Below, piece by piece: positions 28,840 to 36,617 of a stretch of 64,000 nucleotides of DNA. This DNA comes from a virus, in IMG/VR virus record IMGVR_UViG_3300044729_003839, positions 1 through 64,000 of that record. The stretch is one strand, 5' to 3'. The number at the start of each line of letters is the position of its first letter. Position 1 is the stretch's first letter. The notes beneath the pieces were generated by a model. It did no database searches, was not told where the DNA came from, and saw only the letters and a program-made list of their open reading frames with translations. The translations under genes and the position numbers were made by a program.

Positions 28840-29725
28840 CGATCTGTTAACTTAGAGTTGTTTATCTCTAATCTCCGATTTCTCGGAGTGTCGGACTATA
28901 TCATCACAAAGAAGATATTATCTTTGTGTCGGGCACTCGTGTCGGCTTCATCACTGTTCTAGTGGTATGCCGTTAGTCTCTGAACCTTCTAATCATCCCT
29001 GATTAGCTTGGCTGCTGATTACCTTTTGGGGACTAACCCTTCTGAAGACTTCCAGCAATTCACCCGATTTTACCTCCTGGTAGAGTACATTAGGTGCGTA
29101 TTGAGGGAGTTTTGATGCTTTCCCCAGTATCTCAATAGAGGAACCAGAAAAAACTTTAAACCTTTTCCCTGTAGTTGCCCAGTTTCTCAGAGTATTTTGG
29201 TTTATACCCAAATACTGACTAATAATACTGGTTCCAACGAATATTAAAACTTGACCGTTATGGTGCATTTTATAAACGTTGGATTTAGCCCTAAGACCAC
29301 CCACCGAGCCAGCTCTTTTTGAGGTTTCTGAGTGAAGTTCTGTTCCATTGTAGGATTTAAACCCGTTATAATTTTTAACAAAACTTCTAGCATGTCTACC
29401 CCATTCTCCGCCAGCTCTAGAACCATTTAAGCCATTTTTCCAAGAATTGTAGAGGTCAATATAGTAAGTCTCTCTGCTTCCCATTTCAGAAGAATCGTTT
29501 ATTTCTTCTAGAATTTGAAATTCAAAAGATTCAATACCATATTCAGAAAATGCCTCTTGGAGTTTCTTGGCCGACCTAAATCCGTTAATATGCTGTTTCC
29601 ACCTTTTATGGATGTTGACAGATTTACCTACATAAACTAAACTTTCTTCAGTTTTATGCTTGATTAGGTAGATTCCGGATTTAATCATGTCGAGGCTTGA
29701 GTTCTACGAAGGCCGCGTATTATTC
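28840..29725 (-). mobile_element. Group I intron in the capsid gene
   Basis: 886 bp. Core elements on the minus strand: GTTCAGAGACTA (28974-28985, P7 5' strand) pairing with GATATAGTCCGAC (about 28890-28902, P7 3' strand), the preceding GCAGCCAAGC with hairpin CTAATCA-GGGA-TGATTAG (28989-29006), and a 3' end ..GATCG with terminal G. Exon 1 ends CCGT and the intron begins GAATAATACGCGG, so GCGG can pair with CCGT to form P1 with the required U.G. Removing it joins ...QVR to VIDPIL in frame. It encodes the GIY-YIG endonuclease. Exact splice sites are inferred. Confidence 0.8.
28993..29688 (-). CDS. Intron-encoded GIY-YIG homing endonuclease
   Basis: A 231-residue protein. GIY-YIG core: SGIYLIKHKTEESLVYVGKS, then HKRWKQHING and the Glu in SREEYYI-like SRETYYIDLYN, with NGLNGSRAGGEWG after it. 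The C-terminal part has a NUMOD1-like helix-turn-helix (SIISQYLGINQNTLRNW). Its last codons (ISSQANQG) overlap the ribozyme P4-P5 region, so protein and RNA structure share sequence. It makes the intron mobile into intronless capsid genes. Confidence 0.85.
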   Translation of the reverse strand: MIKSGIYLIKHKTEESLVYVGKSVNIHKRWKQHINGFRSAKKLQEAFSEYGIESFEFQILEEINDSSEMGSRETYYIDLYNSWKNGLNGSRAGGEWGRHARSFVKNYNGFKSYNGTELHSETSKRAGSVGGLRAKSNVYKMHHNGQVLIFVGTSIISQYLGINQNTLRNWATTGKRFKVFSGSSIEILGKASKLPQYAPNVLYQEVKSGELLEVFRRVSPQKVISSQANQG

Positions 29726-29749
29726 ACGGACTTGATCTAAATTCATCAT
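29726..29749 (-). CDS. Major capsid protein, exon 1
   Basis: Eight codons (MMNLDQVR) beginning at ATG 29749, with AAGGAGAG upstream as ribosome site. Unspliced, the frame ends at TAA two codons later. It ends in CCGT, the expected 5' splice-site U. Spliced to exon 2 it yields MMNLDQVRVIDPILTQIAQG. Confidence 0.7.
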
Positions 29750-29767
29750 GATAGTTAACTCTCCTTA

Positions 29768-30493
29768 TCAGTTAGTTTGTGCGCCAGCTTCGTTGCCAAG
29801 CTTCACGCGGATGAATTGACCAGCACCAGCGGCGCTGATAACATCGAGGCAACGACCGAGCACAACCTTTCCGCCAGCAGTGCTAGAAGCAGTACCGGAA
29901 GTAGTCGAGTACACCGCACTATCCACAGCAAAAGTAGAGGTCGAATCCACTTCCACAATGGCGATACCGGTAGTCACAACACTCATCAGGGACTGATAGG
30001 GGAAGACACCAGGCTTGCGGGGGGTAGTCGAAGGATTGCTTTGACCTTCGTAGGTGCCAGGCCAGATAAAGGCGCTGGTGCCAGTGGAAACAGCGGTTGC
30101 CGGGGCAGGAGCCACAGTCGCACTAAGGTCACTAGCGATGCTCATCACTCGGAAGAGCTGACCGCCTACTTGGATCGTGGTACCGACTTCGAGTTCAGTC
30201 TCAAACTCAGTAGTAACACCGGTCATAACTCCGGTGGTAGCGATGCCAAGGGTACCAGTCAGTTGAGTAAGAGTTGCATCTTCAACTTGATAGCCTTTTT
30301 CAGAAAGAACACCTTGGCCATAAAGCTTAAAGATGTTCACGCCAGCGGCATAGCCACCAGCAGAGGGGTAAGCGCCATCGCGCTTAACAAAACGACAACG
30401 TTCAATACCATTAGTGAGGGCGGTACTGTTAGTGACAGTCACGGTCTCGACATACTGGTGATCAAACGACATATAGCGAGGATCTTTCGCCAT
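29768..30493 (-). CDS. Capsid decoration/stabilisation protein
   Basis: A 241-residue beta-rich, Thr/Ala/Gly-rich protein directly upstream of the capsid gene, the usual place of decoration proteins. N-terminal MAKDPRYMSFDHQYVETVTV, then Gly-rich strands. It contains the module VMTGVTTEFETELEVGTTI and VGGQLFRVMSIASD, also found inside the tail sheath (near 33425-33640). AAGGAG precedes the start. Confidence 0.7.
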   Translation of the reverse strand: MAKDPRYMSFDHQYVETVTVTNSTALTNGIERCRFVKRDGAYPSAGGYAAGVNIFKLYGQGVLSEKGYQVEDATLTQLTGTLGIATTGVMTGVTTEFETELEVGTTIQVGGQLFRVMSIASDLSATVAPAPATAVSTGTSAFIWPGTYEGQSNPSTTPRKPGVFPYQSLMSVVTTGIAIVEVDSTSTFAVDSAVYSTTSGTASSTAGGKVVLGRCLDVISAAGAGQFIRVKLGNEAGAQTN

Positions 30494-30636
30494 GTATTTT
30501 AATCTCCTTAAGTTAGGGGGTTATTAGACAATTGGTTTCGGTTTATGTAACCTGGGGTATAGATATTAAGTAAATATATTTTACTTTTTTGAATATCTAT
30601 CGGGGGCGTAAGCCCCCGTGTTACACCGATACGTGA
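30494..30636 (-). other. Intergenic hairpin between protease and decoration genes
   Basis: GGGGGC-GTAA-GCCCCC at about 30600-30617 forms a strong hairpin after the end of the protease gene, but no T run follows on the minus strand. AT-rich TTACTTAATATCTAT (about 30560-30580) may contain a late-type promoter for decoration and capsid. No GTTGAAAGCT motif is present. Confidence 0.4.
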
Positions 30637-31662
30637 TCAGTCCTCGTTATTGAGGACGAATTTGATGGCGGACATGTAGTCCGTGCCATTCTTTTCCGAG
30701 TATTCCACTGCCTTGGCATGGATCTCGGCATTACGCTGATCGAACACATAGCCGTCAGCGCTGGGGCGAGGAGCCTTAGGCTTTTTAGGCGCTGTAGCGG
30801 CAGGCGCTACTTCTTCGAACGAGACCATGGCCGGGAGTTTCTCAAGCATCGACTTCATGAAGTCGAATTGAGTAGCTTTGCCCGCCTCGCTAAAGTTGAC
30901 GTTGTTCTTGGAATTCAAGGTTTCCATGAACCGGGACAAGTCGTTAATCGGCACGACTTGCTCGGTAAGTTGTCCCTTCTCGTAAAGGTTTTCACAGAAA
31001 TCTGTAATCTCCTTCTGGCGCATAAGCCGCCTCTGAGCAGCAAGCTCTTCTTCCAGTTGGGCGACTTTCTCGGCGAGCGGATCCTGAGACTTCGTCTCAG
31101 AAAACTCGGCAACACTATCCTCTGGATCTTTAGATTCAGAGTAACCGGGCATCATCCCTTCGCCCATCTCTTGCGAGCCCTGAGCAAGCTGATACAGCGC
31201 CATGATCAGTTGTTCTTCGGTGTATTGAGAAGCGAGTTCGGAGGCAACTTGCTCGTCATCATCACCAGACATGTCTTCGACATCGGCGCCTTCGGCGGGT
31301 GGCATATCACCCTCGCCTTCCTCACCACCCGGGCCTTCGCCATCCTCGGGCAACGGCTCACCTTCACCATCACCTTCATCGCCCATCTCCTCACCATCAG
31401 GCCCTTCGACCATGTCTGTTCGTTGGAGGCTGGGGTCAGCGCTACCGGGCATAGGAGTTTCGGGCAGCATACCGTCCGCATACTCCATGTCATAAGGAGC
31501 GGGCGAGCCACTCGCCTGAGTAGCAATACCGCTGTCATCAACTTCAGTGGGCGCGGTATCCGCTTGCCCCATCCCATTGATGTTCACATTAATCGTCATG
31601 CCTTTCCCGTCGGCGTGGTCAACAACCTGCTGTTGGGGGGCTTCGGTTTTTCTTTTAGCCAT
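30637..31662 (-). CDS. Possible nested scaffold protein (internal start)
   Basis: ATG 31662 inside the protease gene begins MAKRKTEAPQQQVVDHADG, exactly at the boundary between protease and scaffold parts. AGGAAA lies upstream, about 12 bp away. Lambda-like and Mu phages make scaffold this way (protease and nested scaffold from the same frame). The product would be 341 residues. Not proven. Confidence 0.45.
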   Translation of the reverse strand: MAKRKTEAPQQQVVDHADGKGMTINVNINGMGQADTAPTEVDDSGIATQASGSPAPYDMEYADGMLPETPMPGSADPSLQRTDMVEGPDGEEMGDEGDGEGEPLPEDGEGPGGEEGEGDMPPAEGADVEDMSGDDDEQVASELASQYTEEQLIMALYQLAQGSQEMGEGMMPGYSESKDPEDSVAEFSETKSQDPLAEKVAQLEEELAAQRRLMRQKEITDFCENLYEKGQLTEQVVPINDLSRFMETLNSKNNVNFSEAGKATQFDFMKSMLEKLPAMVSFEEVAPAATAPKKPKAPRPSADGYVFDQRNAEIHAKAVEYSEKNGTDYMSAIKFVLNNED

Positions 31663-32208
31663 AGTAGAAAAAGTTTCCTGGAATGAAATAGAAGACTCCC
31701 TTGGAGTTATTGTGATCGAGCCTTCGGGGTTAGTTTCGGAAAAGGCTGTAAGACCTTTCACCGCTGGGATGGACACAAGTCCGAGGTGGCGCAGGCATAG
31801 ACTGCCCGGAGCGGGGTTGGTGTCAGCGTCGGGCAAATAGAACGAGCTACTTACCTTTTTAAAGACGCCGTCACGAATAAGCCTTTCAGCTTTGGGGGTA
31901 AGTTCGACCTTGCCCCAAAGCGACTTACCTTTGCGCCAGACTTCACGAACCCAGCCAAGGGCCGGGGTCGCGTCATCTTGCTCATGTCCGATAATTAAAG
32001 GAGCTTCGTGCTTGTTCGGGTTGTAGCTAGTGACAACCTGATCAAGATCTCCCTCCTCAAATACCATTTTCTGGCCCGTAGAACTAATCTGCGGTCCGGA
32101 CCTGAACAGCTCGACATAAACAACCCGTTTGGGTTGTTGTTCTGTCAAAGGGGAAGAGGCGTTTAAAACCTCTTCACCCCCTAACTGACCTTTAAAACGT
32201 CTGGCCAT
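30637..32208 (-). CDS. Mu gpI-like prohead protease fused to scaffold
   Basis: A 523-residue protein. Residues about 30-165 match the Mu-type protease: HEAPLIIGHEQDDATPALGWV, GKSLWGKVELTPKAERLI and FKKVSSSFYLP. Then a very acidic, Gly/Pro/Glu-rich segment and a coiled coil (QDPLAEKVAQLEEELAAQRR), typical of a scaffold cleaved during head maturation. It precedes decoration and capsid genes in the operon. Catalytic residues are probably the His of IIGH and the Ser of VSSSF (inferred). Confidence 0.8.
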   Translation of the reverse strand: MARRFKGQLGGEEVLNASSPLTEQQPKRVVYVELFRSGPQISSTGQKMVFEEGDLDQVVTSYNPNKHEAPLIIGHEQDDATPALGWVREVWRKGKSLWGKVELTPKAERLIRDGVFKKVSSSFYLPDADTNPAPGSLCLRHLGLVSIPAVKGLTAFSETNPEGSITITPRESSISFQETFSTMAKRKTEAPQQQVVDHADGKGMTINVNINGMGQADTAPTEVDDSGIATQASGSPAPYDMEYADGMLPETPMPGSADPSLQRTDMVEGPDGEEMGDEGDGEGEPLPEDGEGPGGEEGEGDMPPAEGADVEDMSGDDDEQVASELASQYTEEQLIMALYQLAQGSQEMGEGMMPGYSESKDPEDSVAEFSETKSQDPLAEKVAQLEEELAAQRRLMRQKEITDFCENLYEKGQLTEQVVPINDLSRFMETLNSKNNVNFSEAGKATQFDFMKSMLEKLPAMVSFEEVAPAATAPKKPKAPRPSADGYVFDQRNAEIHAKAVEYSEKNGTDYMSAIKFVLNNED

Positions 32209-32218
32209 ATACTTTGCT

Positions 32219-35047
32219 TTACACGCCTAGGTTGGTCGCCCGTAAGAAGGCGTCGAACCTTTCACCGTTCCGGCTGAACGAATCGCTCAGGAGAGATACC
32301 TGACCAAGCGGCGTGCGAACAATCGTAATAGCAAGCCTTTCAAGGGTCGGGCTTGTCGCGACATAAGCATCCATTCGAACAGTACCCTGCTCGAGAAGTT
32401 CGGGAGAGTTATTAGAATCACCACAAACCACGAGATAAGCTTGCTCGGGTACAGAGCCAAATAACGCGCCCTGGTTATAGAACTGGTTTAGGACTTGTGT
32501 CGCAATCGAACTTACTTTGCTGTACACCGTACCGGCAGAGTCAATACTCTCGAAGAGAATGTCATCAAAGCTGCGATTCATAACATCAATCAACGCGTTG
32601 AGGATTACGCGGGTATTGACGAAGCGGAACAGCGGAGAACTGGACAGAGTTCGAGAACCCCAGACCACAATTCCACGGTTAGGAAGCGAACGGATTGGAT
32701 TAAGACCCAAGGCGTAAGTAACTTCTTGCTGCTGAGCACTGATTTTGAATTTGACATCGTTTACGCCGCGCAGCGGGTAACGAGAACCGGCAGGGGGCTG
32801 CTGGAATCCTTCGTTGATGTAACGACTGGACGCGATACCGGCCACGTAACCGCTTGCGGGCACGAAGCGATCGTCCGTATTACGAAGGTACGGTGCAAAG
32901 TAAGCGGCATGCCCGAAGGGAACGCCCACGACACGCTTAATAAGGCTGAGTTCATCTTGCGCTTCGGACACGTTTTCAATATCCCCCCCGCAATCGATCA
33001 ACGCCATATGCTGGGTGTTTGTAATACCTTCGGTGGTGCCGAAACGCCCTTCGGCAGCCGCCACAAGCGTCTGTGTGACCTTCAGGCGTTCGCCAGCCGC
33101 ATCGCTCTTGGATGCGAGGTCCGAGCCTGCCCCATACGCAAGCTCTCTATATGCCTCAGGGGCAAACAAGAACCCGGGAGCGTAGTACTCACCGCCCATA
33201 CCTTTTTCAATGGCATATACAAAGTCTTGAGCTTTGGCTTGGGCGGACATTTTGTAAGACGCGTAGCCTACGTTCTCATCAATAGACGTCAGCTTGACCA
33301 CATTCTCGTCAATAAGCCCTTGGCGATTAGTCCCCGAAAGTACCGGGCTTACAATCCCATTTTTGGAGGTAATCTTTACCTTAAGAATGTAGTCGTGCGA
33401 GAAGAAGCCGTTGGCAAACGATTTATCAACATAGGCTTTGGTACCGGCGGTCACGGTGACGGTGGCCGGAGTCACCACTATTGCGGTGTTGCTAGTAAGC
33501 GTGGTTACGGTGAACCGAGTTCCACCAGCCACAAGCACACTCCCCACACCGAGTTCTTGTGTGAACAAAGTTCCGACACCAGTGACATTGCCACCGGCAA
33601 CGGCAACAGTCCCCGTCAGTTCGATATCATTGATATCCGGACGGATAAAGGGCGAGCCGTGACTCGACACGAGATTATTAATCACCCGATATCCGTTGTT
33701 CGGTGCGTAGACACCTGCCGAGTACTCAGAGCCGGTAGAAACCGCTTCGACATTATAATATTGGTCAAGATCTTTCTCCTGCAGGATAGAGATGATCTCG
33801 TCGCGGAGATTTTCTGCAAGTTCATCCGGATCCGCACCGTTAACAATCAGTGCGCGATTCTCACCCGCCACGCGAATGTAAAACACTTGCACCGAGTCGG
33901 GCAGATAACCGCTTCGCACACCGGCACTGATAGTCCCTGTAGGGACAACAGCATTCAGGCCGGACACAAGCTTAGTGAACTTACTGGTTGAGGTGGAGTA
34001 AGTCCAGTACGCGGCATCGGCATCGGGCCATTTATCACCCGACCCTACACCGGACGTAAAGTCCTTGCTAATAGCAACGATCTTGCCGTTAGGTACACTG
34101 GCATAAATACCCTGATCGGCCAGGAAATCCTTAAGCGCGGAGGACTTGTCATCCGCATCGGTCATATCATAAGTGCCGGGGGTGTCGCTATTCGCGGCGG
34201 CAACAAACAAGCTCAGGGCCGAACCGTCCACATAAAGAACAGGTTCGCCAGTGGCGATGTCGCGGCTGTTACAACGGAAATTAACCTCTTTGACCGAAGT
34301 GTACACCTTGATGATATCGGCAGTGTTCAGCGAGAGCTTAGTCGCATATTGCGTATCACTGATGTTATAGGCAAAGAAATCGTCAACCTCCGGCAACACC
34401 GAGTTGTCCCGGGCGAAAATGCGGAATCTGCCCAACAGCGCTTCGTCCGCAGTCTGCTCGACCCGATAGAAGTCGGAGAAGCTGTCCGAGTTACCACTAG
34501 ACAAATACTCGTACAGATCGCGAGCATTATCCAGTTTGTCAATACCGGTCGTGGTAATGACTTTGATTTCATCACCATCGTCGTCCGGAACACCAATAGG
34601 CGTACCGAAATAACGGCCATTCACCTTCAACGCGAAGGCGTTATACCCCGCACCAGCGCTACTCGGTTGCAGGTCGATAACCGTCTCGGGCGTCGGGGTT
34701 ACTCGTGTAAAGTAAAGAATTCCATTAACACCTACGTTGTCGAAGTACGCTTTGACCGAGTCGTAGGTAGTGAGTGCGCCGCGACTGCCGGTAGGAGCTG
34801 ATCCACCAATCTGATTCAAAAAGTCCTGTGCCGACGCGACTTGAGTCGGGGTGTAAGGCAGGAAGGACGAGTAGATTCCCTCTGCATTGTCGCCGTAATA
34901 CTCTTCGGCCGGGGTCGTACCGAACAAATAACCGACCGCATGGGTCGCAATGGGTTGCGGAAGACCTCCGGTCACCGACTGGGCGATAAAAACCCCTGGC
35001 CGGTTAAGGTTAGCCGCATTGACTGTAATCGAAGTTGCCAAGGTCAA
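32219..35047 (-). CDS. Contractile tail sheath protein
   Basis: A 942-residue sheath, very long for the family. N-terminal RPGVFIAQSVTGGLPQPIAT and TAYLFGTTPA-like segment (AVGYLFGTTPAEEYYG), repeated beta domains in the middle, and the conserved C-terminal end: YVAGIASSRYINEGFQQPPA, LNPIRSLPNRGIVVWGSRTL, RFVNTRVILNALIDVMNRSF and FESIDS. Insert near residues 470-540 is the VTGVGTLFTQELGVGSV module shared with the decoration protein. The start is TTG 35047 behind CGGAG; promoter motif at 35076. Confidence 0.9.
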   Translation of the reverse strand: MTLATSITVNAANLNRPGVFIAQSVTGGLPQPIATHAVGYLFGTTPAEEYYGDNAEGIYSSFLPYTPTQVASAQDFLNQIGGSAPTGSRGALTTYDSVKAYFDNVGVNGILYFTRVTPTPETVIDLQPSSAGAGYNAFALKVNGRYFGTPIGVPDDDGDEIKVITTTGIDKLDNARDLYEYLSSGNSDSFSDFYRVEQTADEALLGRFRIFARDNSVLPEVDDFFAYNISDTQYATKLSLNTADIIKVYTSVKEVNFRCNSRDIATGEPVLYVDGSALSLFVAAANSDTPGTYDMTDADDKSSALKDFLADQGIYASVPNGKIVAISKDFTSGVGSGDKWPDADAAYWTYSTSTSKFTKLVSGLNAVVPTGTISAGVRSGYLPDSVQVFYIRVAGENRALIVNGADPDELAENLRDEIISILQEKDLDQYYNVEAVSTGSEYSAGVYAPNNGYRVINNLVSSHGSPFIRPDINDIELTGTVAVAGGNVTGVGTLFTQELGVGSVLVAGGTRFTVTTLTSNTAIVVTPATVTVTAGTKAYVDKSFANGFFSHDYILKVKITSKNGIVSPVLSGTNRQGLIDENVVKLTSIDENVGYASYKMSAQAKAQDFVYAIEKGMGGEYYAPGFLFAPEAYRELAYGAGSDLASKSDAAGERLKVTQTLVAAAEGRFGTTEGITNTQHMALIDCGGDIENVSEAQDELSLIKRVVGVPFGHAAYFAPYLRNTDDRFVPASGYVAGIASSRYINEGFQQPPAGSRYPLRGVNDVKFKISAQQQEVTYALGLNPIRSLPNRGIVVWGSRTLSSSPLFRFVNTRVILNALIDVMNRSFDDILFESIDSAGTVYSKVSSIATQVLNQFYNQGALFGSVPEQAYLVVCGDSNNSPELLEQGTVRMDAYVATSPTLERLAITIVRTPLGQVSLLSDSFSRNGERFDAFLRATNLGV

Positions 35048-35075
35048 ATTCTCCGTTTTGACAGACTTATCACTA

Positions 35076-35085
35076 AGCTTTCAAC
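35076..35085 (-). promoter_or_regulatory. GTTGAAAGCT motif for the sheath gene
   Basis: Exact motif, followed by TAGTGATAAGTCTG, 29 bp upstream of the TTG start of the sheath gene. Confidence 0.55.
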
Positions 35086-35094
35086 TACCTGCAC

Positions 35095-35385
35095 CTAATT
35101 TGCAACTCCCATGCCCTGATATAATTCGTATAACGAGTTCACAAGCCAGTCCGAACAAAAAACTTCACCATTCAAGATCTGTTTCTTGCCTAACATCTTG
35201 CTCACTCTGCGTACAAGTTTATTAAAATCTTCTGAATCAATCACCTTAGAAGTGGATACCACAAACCGGTTAAGCTCAGTAATATCAGCCTTCAAACACA
35301 CCGCGTATAATATTAACGCCATGTGCAAGAATTCTTCGGGCGTAGCATCTGCGCTAAACTTGTGGACTGACGGGTTCTTCTGCAT
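35095..35385 (-). CDS. Small protein of the sheath-adjacent operon
   Basis: A 96-residue helical protein (EEFLHMALILYAVCLKADIT). It overlaps the previous gene by 32 bp. No family recognised; position between sheath and the two chaperone-like genes suggests a tail-assembly role. Confidence 0.6.
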   Translation of the reverse strand: MQKNPSVHKFSADATPEEFLHMALILYAVCLKADITELNRFVVSTSKVIDSEDFNKLVRRVSKMLGKKQILNGEVFCSDWLVNSLYELYQGMGVAN

Positions 35386-35806
35386 TTCCTTGTGGATTAT
35401 TCATTTGATCCATCGCCTCTTTATGGATAAGGCACATGGCGGCAAACTTGGACAGGGGGATTTTTTCCATTTCCGATACATTTTGAAACGAGCCGTTTTG
35501 AATGGAATAGCATTGCCTGAGCCAGGACTCTTTGTCCAAGTAGTTAACTAGAATGGTATTTGATATCGCCTTGTACAAGGCGCGGATAGCGCGGGGGGTA
35601 AGTTGCGATATACGTGTCGGAGACTCTGACACCTTGAGAAGGTTGAGCACTTTGACCAGGGAATCCGCGCTTAAAGTTTTGCCGTCATCCGATAACAAAT
35701 AGTCAAAGAATTCGATGTCCGCGCCTGTCGCATCGCGAAACACTATCTCGTTACCCACCTCGTCTAAACAAGTAACGGTATAATCATAACTCTCCTGTAC
35801 CGTCAC
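35354..35806 (-). CDS. Possible tail assembly chaperone component
   Basis: A 150-residue protein starting with GTG 35806, overlapping its upstream gene by 23 bp. Beta N-terminus (YDYTVTCLDEVGNEIVFRDA) followed by helical segments, a layout seen in phage tail proteins of the GpG/GpGT type. Assignment rests on position and shape. Confidence 0.45.
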   Translation of the reverse strand: MTVQESYDYTVTCLDEVGNEIVFRDATGADIEFFDYLLSDDGKTLSADSLVKVLNLLKVSESPTRISQLTPRAIRALYKAISNTILVNYLDKESWLRQCYSIQNGSFQNVSEMEKIPLSKFAAMCLIHKEAMDQMNNPQGNAEEPVSPQV

Positions 35807-36158
35807 TTTTCATATCTTTGTCATCCGCCCCCAGAAGTTGGTTAATCGCCTCGCCCAGGAGACGGATTTGTTTTGCGCGAAGACGTTTCGCATCCTTAAG
35901 GGTGAGTTTTCTACCTCCGTTCTCCGGACTATGCAAGATGCAAATCGTTTTCAGAGTCGCCTGGATCTCATCAAGTTTCTCATCATTCGAGATGGAAGTA
36001 ATTTCAATCAAGTCTTCGGCGGACGGCTCGTGCAGAGACAGGAATTTACCCGGCGCGATTTCCACCGAGATGATTTCAGCAGGACCGAAGTCAAATTCGT
36101 CAAGACCGTCATTAACCGACGTCTCGATCTCTCTAATTGTCTTAGAACTCAAAGCCAT
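35784..36158 (-). CDS. Possible tail assembly chaperone (first frame)
   Basis: A 124-residue protein with FDFGPAEIISVEIAPGKFL, EPSAEDLIEITSI and helical LRAKQIRLLGEAINQLLGAD, matching the small acidic chaperones encoded before tail genes. The next gene overlaps in the +1 frame (ending GGATGACAAAG region); no usable frameshift was found (see rejected). Confidence 0.5.
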   Translation of the reverse strand: MALSSKTIREIETSVNDGLDEFDFGPAEIISVEIAPGKFLSLHEPSAEDLIEITSISNDEKLDEIQATLKTICILHSPENGGRKLTLKDAKRLRAKQIRLLGEAINQLLGADDKDMKSDGTGEL

Positions 36159-36212
36159 TTTTACAAGTGCGGGCTAAAAGTCTTTAAACGGTTTTTTCGC
36201 CAACTGTAAAAA

Positions 36213-36222
36213 GTTGAAAGCT
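36213..36222 (+). promoter_or_regulatory. GTTGAAAGCT motif
   Basis: Exact motif, followed by TTGGGTAGGATAAG, 28 bp before the ATG at 36251. Confidence 0.55.
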
Positions 36223-36250
36223 TTGGGTAGGATAAGCTTGTCGTTGTCAA

Positions 36251-36589
36251 ATGGCGGTTCAAATAAATCCGTACCTGAGGTGGGTTGGGGTACGTCAAAA
36301 TTCTGATTATCGCTCGAGGGAGACGCAAGCCTCGAGTCTGACAAGGCAGATGCTGAGTCAGGCGGAATATCTACGCAATCGGAACAGAGTAAATCCCGGC
36401 CCGTTACGCAATTTACGTGCTAATGCGGCTGACTCAGCACAACAAATCCCGCACGGCACATGCAACGAAGATGTATGGGGATGGCAGAAATGGACGGAAG
36501 AGGGCGAGTATTTACTCCCTACTGATCTGGCAACTAATCTGCTTGAACGCCAGAATTTAAAAGACATTCCCGGGTGCGGTGAAAGCTAA
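36251..36589 (+). CDS. Small virion-like unknown protein
   Basis: A 112-residue, Arg/Asn/Gln-rich protein with long helical stretch LTRQMLSQAEYLRNRNRVNP. It begins a plus-strand fibre/adhesin unit right after a promoter motif. No family recognised. Confidence 0.6.
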   Translation: MAVQINPYLRWVGVRQNSDYRSRETQASSLTRQMLSQAEYLRNRNRVNPGPLRNLRANAADSAQQIPHGTCNEDVWGWQKWTEEGEYLLPTDLATNLLERQNLKDIPGCGES

Positions 36590-36617
36590 ATAGTATAATA
36601 CATGAGATGTCGAGTTA

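Noticed and set aside
29777-30502. Plus-strand frame opposite the decoration protein
   Set aside because: Same span as the decoration gene in antisense, low-complexity Ser/Thr/Arg sequence; no independent signal.
30718-31686. A 322-codon plus-strand frame opposite the protease/scaffold gene
   Set aside because: Antisense shadow of a gene with good family support; no ribosome site or promoter, and composition mirrors the acidic scaffold codons.
32495-33991. A 498-codon plus-strand open frame opposite the tail sheath gene
   Set aside because: It is antisense to a clearly recognised sheath protein and its translation is Cys/His/Arg-rich with no domain, typical of a shadow frame in GC-biased coding DNA.
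35784-35832. A Mu-like -2 frameshift at the GGGGGCGG run joining the two tail-chaperone-like frames
   Set aside because: The run CTGGGGGCGG is present on the minus strand and the next gene is in the right relative frame, but that frame meets a TGA (within GATATGAAAAG) before the downstream GTG start, so slippage there would end the protein.
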